NCBI GenBank assembly: GCA_030065635.1
Contig: JASJDJ010000027.1
Coordinates: 1 to 54,334 of the forward strand
DNA from: Xenococcaceae cyanobacterium MO_188.B32
GTDB lineage: Bacteria; Cyanobacteriota; Cyanobacteriia; Cyanobacteriales; Xenococcaceae
Reading direction: 5' to 3'
Length of the DNA: 54,334 bases
In this document: one piece after another, positions 47,661-54,334 of the stretch
Position numbering within the stretch: the stretch's first letter is position 1
Layout of the letters: each line of letters begins with the position of its first letter
Translations under genes and position numbers: made by a program
The notes under the pieces: generated by a model
Databases searched by the model: none
Seen by the model: only the letters and a program-made list of their open reading frames with translations
Told to the model about the DNA's origin: nothing

Positions 47661-48464
47661 TCATTGTGCCACGTTTTCGGAGTCTTGCGGTGCAGGCACG
47701 ATGATATATCCCGTGTTGATAGCTCCCAGTACCAAGTTGCGTTCTTCTCCCCAATACCACCAGTGAGCAGCAATATAAGCACATAAGAGGCTATCTAATT
47801 GGTCTTCAATAGTTTTGAGTTCTTTCCCTGTTATTTTAGGGGGAATGGTGGGAAGAGGGGAAGCAGAGGAGCAGGGGAGCAGGGGAGCAGAGGGGGAAGA
47901 CTTTTGGTTGTGGCTCAAATTGAGTGTAGGAGTAAGGGTTGGTAAGACGGTAGTAATGTAATTATGTAGTTTAATTAATTCGGTAGCGCGATCGCTTAAT
48001 TTTCCTTTTTTATATTTGAGTATTTTGTCTAAACCAAATAAATTAATAGTTGCTGGATGAGGAAAAACTTCTATTTGATATCTTCCCGATCGCTGTGGTT
48101 CAATCTCGGGTGCGTGGAGAAAACCTCTTTGTTCTAGACTTAAACCAAAATTAATAGTACGTCGAGCAAAAGGACGACCTAAATTAGCGGGATAACAGCC
48201 TGCATGATAACGACCAAAGTATTTATGGGTTAGTTTATCTGGTAATCTCATTCCTGTTTGGTTAGGAATAAGTGTCGGTGCATCTACCGCAATTAAAGCT
48301 GGTTCTTCCTTTGATAACCAGCGATCGATCCAAGTTAGAATGGAATCTATTTCTAGCTTGGTGGTTAAATCTAATATTTTTAAGCAATTATTTTGCCAAT
48401 CTAAACAACATAAACCACTTGCTCCCGATCGCCAGCCCAAATCTATTCCAATAAATTTCATCAA
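47661..48464 (-). CDS. DUF429-family protein
   Basis: 267 residues. The N-terminal FIGIDLGWRSGASGLCCLDW and VDAPTLIPN segments and the ELKTIEDQLDSLLCAYIAAHWWYWG near the end are typical of DUF429, an RNase H-like fold of unknown function. About residues 188-206 (SSPSAPLLPCSSASPLP) are encoded by a pyrimidine-rich tandem repeat and look like a recent in-frame expansion in a surface loop. Single gene. Confidence 0.85.
   Translation of the reverse strand: MMKFIGIDLGWRSGASGLCCLDWQNNCLKILDLTTKLEIDSILTWIDRWLSKEEPALIAVDAPTLIPNQTGMRLPDKLTHKYFGRYHAGCYPANLGRPFARRTINFGLSLEQRGFLHAPEIEPQRSGRYQIEVFPHPATINLFGLDKILKYKKGKLSDRATELIKLHNYITTVLPTLTPTLNLSHNQKSSPSAPLLPCSSASPLPTIPPKITGKELKTIEDQLDSLLCAYIAAHWWYWGEERNLVLGAINTGYIIVPAPQDSENVAQ
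47850..47900. repeat. CTGCTCCC-type tandem repeat within DUF429 coding sequence
   Basis: Minus-strand units of CTGCTCCCC repeat three to four times and are translated in frame. The same repeat family is intergenic at 2297 and 52001, so here a repeat has expanded inside a gene without breaking it. Confidence 0.7.
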
Positions 48465-48480
48465 TTAAGTATATTGGTTT

Positions 48481-48681
48481 TTAAAAGTATGTCGAAAGTT
48501 TCTTACCTGAGAAGAATTTCTTTTGCTCTTGATAATCCTTAGGTCTTTGTCTTGGCTGTTCTGCGCTATCTACTAATAACTCATGACTCGTCAATAATTG
48601 TTGCACAAATTCATCATTTCCAAGTGCATTTTGCCACTCTTCTAACAGACTACAGGGAAGTAAATCTCGGCGATCGATTAT
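48481..48681 (-). pseudogene. C-terminal relic of an unknown gene
   Basis: A 66-codon open frame without a start codon encodes DRRDLLPCSLLEEWQNALG and ends in GKKLSTYF. It is Gln/Lys-rich at the end. A stop lies directly upstream at 48682-48684. No family is recognised; it looks like the remains of a truncated gene. Confidence 0.4.
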
Positions 48682-48736
48682 TCAAGTTAGTACAAAATAC
48701 TTCAACAATTTAAATAGTAATATAAAGGATTATTTC

Positions 48737-48823
48737 ATGGTAGCAAGTAACCAACAACCAAATATCGATCGAGCTCTTAGTACTTTTAATAATTTAACCC
48801 ATCTTCCGCACGTCAAATCGTAA
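48737..48823 (+). pseudogene. Short frame, possible 5' relic of a gene
   Basis: 28 codons beginning MVASNQQPNIDRALSTFNNL. It is preceded by AAAGGATT, which resembles a ribosome site. The frame stops abruptly in an otherwise gene-free stretch (48465-48916), so a truncated gene is as likely as a genuine small protein. Confidence 0.3.
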
Positions 48824-48916
48824 TATATTTTGTAGTATAGTTTTGGGTATTTTGGCGATCGCCAACTGGGTAAAATGCGATCGCCAAATGACCCCAATTA
48901 AGTAATTTTCATATAT

Positions 48917-50278
48917 TCAATTAATTTTATTTAATTTTGTATCTGTTCCCTGTTGATGAATAATTAGGTGGGAGACTTGACCTTCATCATTAGTTACGAA
49001 AGTAATTTGAGCGTCTGTTGTCTTGTAAAAAAACTTGGTCGGCGACTCTGGCAAAATTTTGTTTGCTTCCTGTCCAGTTAATTGGGCAAAAAGATATTGA
49101 CCATCGGTTGTAACGGTGAAGATAAGGTCGAGAATAGAAGCAGGTAGGGATAGAGAAGAATCGAATTTATATTCCCCTGCATAAGCTTGGTAAATAGTAG
49201 GATCGAATTCGATCGCTTCTCGTTTTTTGGGTAATTCATAGGATTCGCCAAATAGAATAGCAGCGATATCTCTTCCCATCTTATCTGGTAAGAATGCCTG
49301 AAGATTACCTAAAACAACGACCGCAACTTGTTCGTCAGGATATCTCGCTATATGGGTAAGGAAGCCTTCAATACCTCCATTAGAAGAAATACGATGACGA
49401 GAGTATTGAGTATCGATAACCCAGCCATAACTGTGATATATCTGTTCGTTTTCTTCATCGGTAATTTTAACTGTAGAAGTAAACATGGCATCTCTGGAGG
49501 ATCGATCGAGTACGGCATCGGTAAAAAGCGATCGCTCCCATTTATACATATCCTCTACTGTAGAATATAGTCCACCCGCACCAGACGGTACGGACATATC
49601 TATATATTCGGCGTTTTGATATCCTTCTCCTGTAGAAACATAACCAGAAGCGCGATTCTTTAAGATGGTTTCATGGCGATCGTAACCAGAATCTTTCATT
49701 CCTAACGGTTCAAAAATATACTTTTGTAAGTAATCTGCATAGGATCGATTAGAGACAGTTTCAATTATTTTGGTTAAAACCAAATAGCCAGAATTACTAT
49801 AACTAAAGCGATCGCCTGGCGTAAATTCTAAAGGGCGATCGCTAAAACAGGCAATCAAATCGTCTAGTTTGGTGGGGAGTCTTTTTTTCGTCTGATAATC
49901 ATCAAAACTGGTGAAGTTAGGAATACCTGCTGTATGATTTAGTAGTTGATTTACGGTAATTTCTTCTCCATGAGGATAGTCGGGTAAATATGTGGCGATC
50001 GAATTATGCACATCAAGTAAGTTTTGTTCTTGAAGCTTAAGAATGGCTGCTGCGGTAAACTGCTTGGTAAGAGAAGCAAGACGAAATTTAGTTTGCGGTG
50101 TATTGGCAATGCTATGTTCTAAATTTGCCATACCATAGCCCTTGCTTAACAACACTTCTCCTGCACGGCTAACCAGTACAGAACCCATAAAATAGCCAGT
50201 TTCTAAATGTGCTTGCAAGTAAGCTTCTATTTTTTCTTTCATGAAGCGATCGCCTGAAGAGTTTTTTGTCTCAATCAT
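48917..50278 (-). CDS. Serine hydrolase of the beta-lactamase class C / D-alanyl-D-alanine peptidase family
   Basis: 453 residues. The SxxK motif is S69-L-T-K72 in FRLASLTKQFT, the second is YSNSGY (Y near 158), and HRISSNGGIEGF replaces the usual KTG/HxG. There is no signal peptide, so it may be cytoplasmic or the N-terminus may be mis-set (a second ATG at 50242 is possible). The C-terminal domain (about 350-453) resembles DUF3471-type additions of such hydrolases. The substrate could be a peptide or ester. Single gene, divergent from the Uma2 gene. Confidence 0.85.
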   Translation of the reverse strand: MIETKNSSGDRFMKEKIEAYLQAHLETGYFMGSVLVSRAGEVLLSKGYGMANLEHSIANTPQTKFRLASLTKQFTAAAILKLQEQNLLDVHNSIATYLPDYPHGEEITVNQLLNHTAGIPNFTSFDDYQTKKRLPTKLDDLIACFSDRPLEFTPGDRFSYSNSGYLVLTKIIETVSNRSYADYLQKYIFEPLGMKDSGYDRHETILKNRASGYVSTGEGYQNAEYIDMSVPSGAGGLYSTVEDMYKWERSLFTDAVLDRSSRDAMFTSTVKITDEENEQIYHSYGWVIDTQYSRHRISSNGGIEGFLTHIARYPDEQVAVVVLGNLQAFLPDKMGRDIAAILFGESYELPKKREAIEFDPTIYQAYAGEYKFDSSLSLPASILDLIFTVTTDGQYLFAQLTGQEANKILPESPTKFFYKTTDAQITFVTNDEGQVSHLIIHQQGTDTKLNKIN

Positions 50279-50364
50279 AAAAATATTTCGTCAAAATAAA
50301 TTTCAGATAAAAATGAGACTAGTAAGATAGTATTAGACCTATTTATGGGCAAATCACTTTCATT

Positions 50365-51003
50365 ATGCAAGTAGCCTTAGAAAAAATAATTGTCAAACCA
50401 GGTCAGCAATTATTATTAAAAGATATTAGCTGGAAAGACTTTGAAGAAATTTTGGAAGACTTAGGAGAACATCGCAGTTCCAGAATTTCTTACAGCAATG
50501 GAGTTTTAGAAATCATGGTTCCCTTACCAGAGCATGAAAAAGGCAAGGAGATAATTGGGGAGATGGTCAGAATTTTACTAGACCAATTAAAAATTGATTT
50601 TGAACCGCTAGGTTCGACAACATTCAAGAATAAACAAATGAATCAGGCTGTTGAACCAGATACTTGTTTTTATATTAAGAATTATCAGGCAGTTATCGGT
50701 AAGAATAAATTAGATTTAAGTAGCGATCCTCCGCCAGATTTAGCCATAGAAATAGATATAACTAATAGAACGCAATTAGATAACTATTTGCTCTTAGGAG
50801 TCCCAGAATTATGGAAATATACCAGAAAAGGTTTTCAAATTAATTTATTAGACGGAAAACGCTATATTGAGTCCAATACAAGTCCCAATTTTCCCGATAT
50901 TCCTATTGTTGAATTAATTGAAAGTCACGTTAAACAAGCTCAAACTAAAGGCAGAAGTCATGCAATTAGAGCTTTTAAACAGTGGGTTCGGGAAAATCTT
51001 TAA
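50365..51003 (+). CDS. Uma2-family (DUF820) endonuclease-like protein
   Basis: 212 residues. The restriction-endonuclease-like fold shows in EPDTCFYI (acidic), [13 protein letters not shown] (E-x-D, catalytic) and the downstream [11 protein letters not shown] segment. Such genes are multicopy in cyanobacteria and of unknown role. The start is the ATG at 50365. The last 29 bp overlap the convergent ttcA. Confidence 0.88.
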   Translation: MQVALEKIIVKPGQQLLLKDISWKDFEEILEDLGEHRSSRISYSNGVLEIMVPLPEHEKGKEIIGEMVRILLDQLKIDFEPLGSTTFKNKQMNQAVEPDTCFYIKNYQAVIGKNKLDLSSDPPPDLAIEIDITNRTQLDNYLLLGVPELWKYTRKGFQINLLDGKRYIESNTSPNFPDIPIVELIESHVKQAQTKGRSHAIRAFKQWVRENL

Positions 51004-51817
51004 ATTCATTATTCAAGCTAATTTCTTGCTCTAAACTAGCAAAATTAAACAATTCTGTATCTGCTAGATGAGAAGGGGAAACATTTTGTAAACTGCGAAA
51101 TAAACTATCGATTCTGCCTGGAGATTCTTTCTCCCAAGTTTGTAACATCTGCTTAATTTGGACACGCTGTAAGTTTTCTTGTGAACCACAAAGATTACAG
51201 GGAATGATAGGAAACTGTCTGGCGTTAGCGTAACGTTGAATTTCTCTTTCGGGACAGTATGCTAATGGTCTAATTACTATATGTTGCTTATCATCGGTTA
51301 ATAGTTTAGGGGGCATAGCTTTTAGTTTGCCCCCATGAAACATATTAAGAAATAAGGTTTCGACAATATCATCTCGATGATGACCTAAAGCAATTTTAGT
51401 TGCTCTTTCTTCTGTCGCTACTCGATATAAAATACCCCGACGCAAACGAGAACACAAACCACACATAGTTTTTCCTTCGGGGATAACTCTGGTGACAACG
51501 CTATAAGTATCTTGGGTAACGATGCGATAGGGTATACCTAAATTAGTTAAATACTCTGGCAGAATGTGTGTGGGAAAACCAGGTTGCTTTTGGTCGAGAT
51601 TAACAGCTAGAAGCTCAAACTTAACGGGAGCTTTTCGTTGTAAACTGAGCAGCAAATCGAGCATGGTATAAGAGTCCTTACCCCCTGACAAACATACCAT
51701 CACACGATCGCCTTCTTCGATCATATTGTAGTCAGCGATCGCTTTTCCGACTAAGCCTCTTAAACTTGCTTGTAATCTTTTGAAGGTTTTGGAGGTACGA
51801 ACCTTCGTTGCTTCCAT
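50975..51817 (-). CDS. ttcA: tRNA 2-thiocytidine biosynthesis protein TtcA
   Basis: 280 residues. The PP-loop is SGGKDS (44-49). CGLC and CNLC pairs (around residues 117-120 and 206-209) bind the [4Fe-4S] cluster. It thiolates C32 of several tRNAs using ATP. Usual TtcA proteins are around 280-310 residues. The last 29 bp are shared with the convergent Uma2 gene, so the C-terminus FKDFPEPTV is partly set by the overlap. Confidence 0.93.
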   Translation of the reverse strand: MEATKVRTSKTFKRLQASLRGLVGKAIADYNMIEEGDRVMVCLSGGKDSYTMLDLLLSLQRKAPVKFELLAVNLDQKQPGFPTHILPEYLTNLGIPYRIVTQDTYSVVTRVIPEGKTMCGLCSRLRRGILYRVATEERATKIALGHHRDDIVETLFLNMFHGGKLKAMPPKLLTDDKQHIVIRPLAYCPEREIQRYANARQFPIIPCNLCGSQENLQRVQIKQMLQTWEKESPGRIDSLFRSLQNVSPSHLADTELFNFASLEQEISLNNEFKDFPEPTV

Positions 51818-52000
51818 GCCCTAATTCTCCTTGGTTATTAGATTACTCTTAATCTTTAATTTATACAGGAAAAAATACACTTACCTAACAAATACTCGAT
51901 CTAAAGCAATGAACATGGATAACAAAATGAGGACAATCTCTACTTTTAAGCTAATACGCAGTTAATTGGCATAATTTACAATGTGTTCAGAAAGCGTCAA

Positions 52001-52042
52001 TCTCTCTCCTCTGCACCTCTGCACCTCTGCACCTCTGCTACC
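52001..52042. repeat. CTCTGCACC tandem repeat
   Basis: Three full copies of CTCTGCACC plus partial units, pyrimidine-rich. Same low-complexity family as 2297-2330 and 47850-47900. Confidence 0.75.
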
Positions 52043-52072
52043 AAAACCCATGCAATTTGAATAAAAATAAGC

Positions 52073-52261
52073 TTATCCTTTAGTACTGAGATACTGTTCT
52101 CTTTTCAGTATAATTCCCCAACCGAAAGCCATAAACATACCGACAATCGAGAAAGGTTCGGGTACAGAAGCTCTAGCTGTATTAAAATCTAACTCTACAG
52201 TGATATTAAAAGGAGAACATTGTTCGCTCGTACTTATAGTTGGGCTAGACGAAAGAATCAC
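52073..52261 (-). pseudogene. C-terminal fragment of a PEP-CTERM protein
   Basis: 62 codons (GTG). The last 27 residues, SVPEPFSIVGMFMAFGWG plus KREQ, are a PEP-CTERM sorting signal: PEP, hydrophobic helix, basic end. An in-frame TGA lies just upstream (near 52267), and the group II intron begins 16 bp further, so the remainder of the protein is missing. Confidence 0.65.
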
Positions 52262-53131
52262 ACGTCATTAATGCGTGGTGCGATTCGTTCATACTAAATC
52301 CTCTTAAGAGGAGGGATGTATGGCTTTCCAGTTAAGTAACCCTTCTGGGTTGAGTTCGCACTTAAATCCTTAACTGAAATGATAACTTGTATTCCTTCAT
52401 GGTGAGGTGATTAAATAAAAACCAAGTCCATGCCTCCTTGTGCGGGAGGAAAAGCACAGAGCGTCCCCCTCGGTGACGAGGGCGAGAAGTTTCCCTTACA
52501 TCTGGGATGACAACCCAGATGTAATATGCGGGACTGAAAGCGGACAGCGCGATAATTGCTGAAAACGTCTAACCGCTAGCACGAGTCTCATAACCGACCT
52601 GGACTAAGGATGTATATCTAAGGAAAAGGAAATCGTGGGGTAGATAAACAAATCATCTACCGAACCGTCCAAAAATGCACAGCAGGGGATATAAGCTAGT
52701 GGGTAATACCACACCCTGCGTCTGAAATATCAGACAGAACAATGATATATAACTTTCACGCTGAGTTATATCGCACAAATCAGTTCACACGGGCGGAAAG
52801 ATGAACCCTAAAGGACTCAAATCAACTGAATACTTAACTATTCAGCAAAGGAATACAGGAACGAAGTAAACCAATCTCATCCCCAGACTAGCTGGTAGGT
52901 CTCGTCAAAACCGTATGGTGAGATTAGGGAAGATGGGTCAAGAAGCGATCTGCCTAACTCGAAATGACGAGTAATGCTTGAAAAGAGATGGGGCGGGAAT
53001 GGGGGCTTCAAAGAAAAGTTGTTAACTCTTGCTTCCAGATCGACCAATTAATAAAGCCCCCCTCCCGGTGCCCAGGAAATGCAGACGTGACCCGCAATAT
53101 ACCAATACTAAAGGCTCAAGTAGTAGCAAAT

Positions 53132-53356
53132 ATGCCTAATACAGATTTAACAACGAATACTGTGGGATGGAGAGATATCAACTGGCGAAAAGTCGAAAGA
53201 TATATCTTTAAGTTACAAAAGCGCATTTACGTAGCATCTCGTCGTGGAGATGTAAAACAAGTCCGAAAACTCCAAAAAACATTGATGAGGTCGTGGTCTA
53301 ATAAGGTATTAGCGGTACGGCGGGTAACTCAAGACAATCGAGGCAGTGCGACCTGA
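53132..53356 (+). pseudogene. Intron 1 reverse transcriptase, N-terminus only
   Basis: The frame MPNTDLTTNTVGWRDINW to RRVTQDNRG matches the N-terminus (before RT0) of cyanobacterial group II intron reverse transcriptases. At GGC A the sequence enters intron 2 (GTGCGACC), and the frame stops nine bases later. The expected next residues, KNTAGVDG, are missing here and should follow intron 2. If intron 2 splices precisely, the gene could still be expressed. Confidence 0.8.
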
Positions 53357-54334
53357 AAGGTCGATTAAATTGAGACTCCGCAGTCTCTCTGGGATTTCTA
53401 CCCCAGACCTTCATAGAGGAATCCGTAGATAACGGTACGTCACGGCTTAGTAGGTAACGAAACAGTCGGAGTGCAGACGCTAAAAGTAGCCAAAGCTGCC
53501 AGGGTTAGGCAGTGAGGAGCAAGGAGGAAGGATGTAGAAGGATGAACGTAGTCTAAGGTATTGATTAAATCACGTCACTTGTCAACGAGCTAAATAACTC
53601 CTGATAAGCTCGAAACCAAAACGGTAAATAGGTGGTTGTTATATTTGTCCTTTTATAACAACGTAGAAACAAAATTCCTATCGTGAAATAGATACCCGTC
53701 CTAACTGCACCAGAAACTTTAATTGACACAACAGGGAAAACCCCACAGAGTCTAGAAAGAAGGTCGAATCTTCTAGTAAGCCAAGAGTAATCAAAGCCGA
53801 ACTCTCTGGGGGGCAAAGGATGAGTGAGAAAGCGAATGTCGCCTCGTAACAAGGTGAATAGAGGTTCAAAATTTGCCTCTGAACGAAAGTAATAGCTGAA
53901 TTCACTTGGGTCATATACGAAATAAAACCTATCTCAGGAAATGAATCCTCAGGAAAAGTTTGATACATCAAATAGATGTAAATGGACAGAGGAAACGACT
54001 TTCTGACTGGAATCAGATTAACTGGAAGAAAGTCAGAAAGATTGTTAATAACCTCAGAAAGCGAATATTTCGTGCTAGAAAGCTTGAGCAATGGAAGCAA
54101 CTAAGAAGGTTGCAGAAATTGTTCTTAAAATCCTACGCAAACCTACTACTCGCAGTACGACAAATTACTCAGCAAAATAACGGACGAAATACAGCAGGAG
54201 TGGATAAGGAGGTATTTAACACCCCTGAAAAGAGAGTAAAACTTGTCAATAATTGGAAGGAATTAACTGCCTCTCCTACCAGGAGAGTATACATCCCAAA
54301 ATCTAACGGCAAGAAGCGTCCCCTTGGTATTCCC
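53346..54334 (+). mobile_element. Group II intron 2 (nested), 5' part
   Basis: The 5' end GTGCGACCTGAAAGGTCG fits the GUGCG consensus, and domain I features are visible (GGTACGTCACGG, and TCGGAGTGCAGACGC). The non-coding part is 595 bases, a normal size before the ORF. The encoded reverse transcriptase starts at 53941. It differs from intron 1's protein, so this is not a tandem copy of the same element. The 3' end is outside the window. Confidence 0.8.
53941..54334 (+). pseudogene. Intron 2 reverse transcriptase (LtrA-like), frameshifted near the start, open at the window end
   Basis: The first frame reads MNPQEKFDTSNRCKWTEETTF and hits TGA at 54004. One base on, the other frame continues DWNQINWKKVRKIVNNLRKR, then QITQQNNGRNTAGVDK, then RRVYIPKSNGKKRPLGIP (RT0 region) to the end. 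The shift is one extra base at 54004 or so. The RT would be non-functional unless translated by frameshift or supplied in trans. Confidence 0.75.

Larger units (their letters stand above)
52278..54334 (+). mobile_element. Group II intron 1 (outer), 5' part
   Basis: The 5' end reads GTGCGATTCG, the standard GUGCG start; its first bases can pair with TCGCAC at 52356-52361. Domain I-III structure fills 52278-53130. A G/C-rich hairpin (GGGGGCTT with AAGCCCCC) lies near 53000-53070, at the beginning of the ORF-carrying domain. The reverse transcriptase gene starts at 53132 and is interrupted at 53345/53346 by intron 2. The 3' end is outside the window. The intron lies antisense to the PEP-CTERM fragment. 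Confidence 0.8.

Noticed and set aside
53565-54100. Leftward frames within intron 2
   Set aside because: They overlap structured intron RNA and the RT frame; no known domains.
1-54334. Search for a prophage or biosynthetic cluster
   Set aside because: No integrase, capsid, NRPS, PKS or RiPP genes are visible; accessory genes are scattered singly.

Overview
The window is chromosomal DNA of a cyanobacterium with low-to-moderate GC. The evidence is the gene content (psbU for the photosystem II extrinsic protein, chlI for magnesium chelatase, a ferrochelatase with a chlorophyll-binding tail, DUF3493) together with very frequent GCGATCGC octamers (HIP1) and 7-bp tandem repeats (STRRs) between genes. 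Pseudogenes, small palindromic repeats and retroelements suggest a large, repeat-rich genome of the pleurocapsalean or filamentous kind, but the genus cannot be fixed from the sequence.

Layout. 1-8.1 kb: a broken BNR/Ycf48-like gene, a glycosyltransferase-like gene, a DUF1330 gene, an adenosine deaminase-like gene, a valine-pyruvate transaminase, a Rieske lipoprotein and a zinc-ribbon gene cut by a 54-bp repeat. 8.1-11.6 kb: 1-Cys peroxiredoxin, psbU, trmB, then a tetR-phosphatase pair. 11.6-20.3 kb: a divergent devB-devC exporter pair. Its ATPase devA lies 5.5 kb further on, beyond an accessory patch containing an RHH gene module, a partial duplicate of that module, a vestige of a second devC, acetyltransferases and an archaeal-type riboflavin kinase. 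20.3-29.3 kb: a structured repeat, recA, DUF3493, DUF4126, hemH, a methyltransferase, a YqeG phosphatase, galE, queF and a TnpB-like gene. 29.3-38.5 kb: a Ser/Thr kinase, a GIY-YIG protein, a 4.7-kb decaying DUF11 surface protein and an O-antigen-ligase-like protein. 38.6-52 kb: proS, an OmpA-family protein, a ComFB protein, MCE and ABC lipid-transport genes, chlI, DUF429, a serine hydrolase, a Uma2 nuclease and ttcA. 52.3 kb to the end: a group II intron whose reverse transcriptase gene is itself interrupted by a second group II intron.

How parts work together. The TetR gene, the phosphatase gene and devBC share an 80-bp divergent promoter with two CTAAAC/GTTTAG palindromes, which points to one regulon controlling a tripartite exporter. 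The MCE protein and its neighbouring ATPase are two parts of a lipid-transport ABC system; no permease is present here. Most other genes look like independent housekeeping units.

The most notable signals are the nested group II introns; a GTCA-flanked structured repeat found in a 54-bp form (breaking a gene) and a 247-bp form (upstream of recA); three compact inverted-repeat elements, two of which break genes; and a duplicated, partly decayed RHH module. No CRISPR array, tRNA or rRNA was found.
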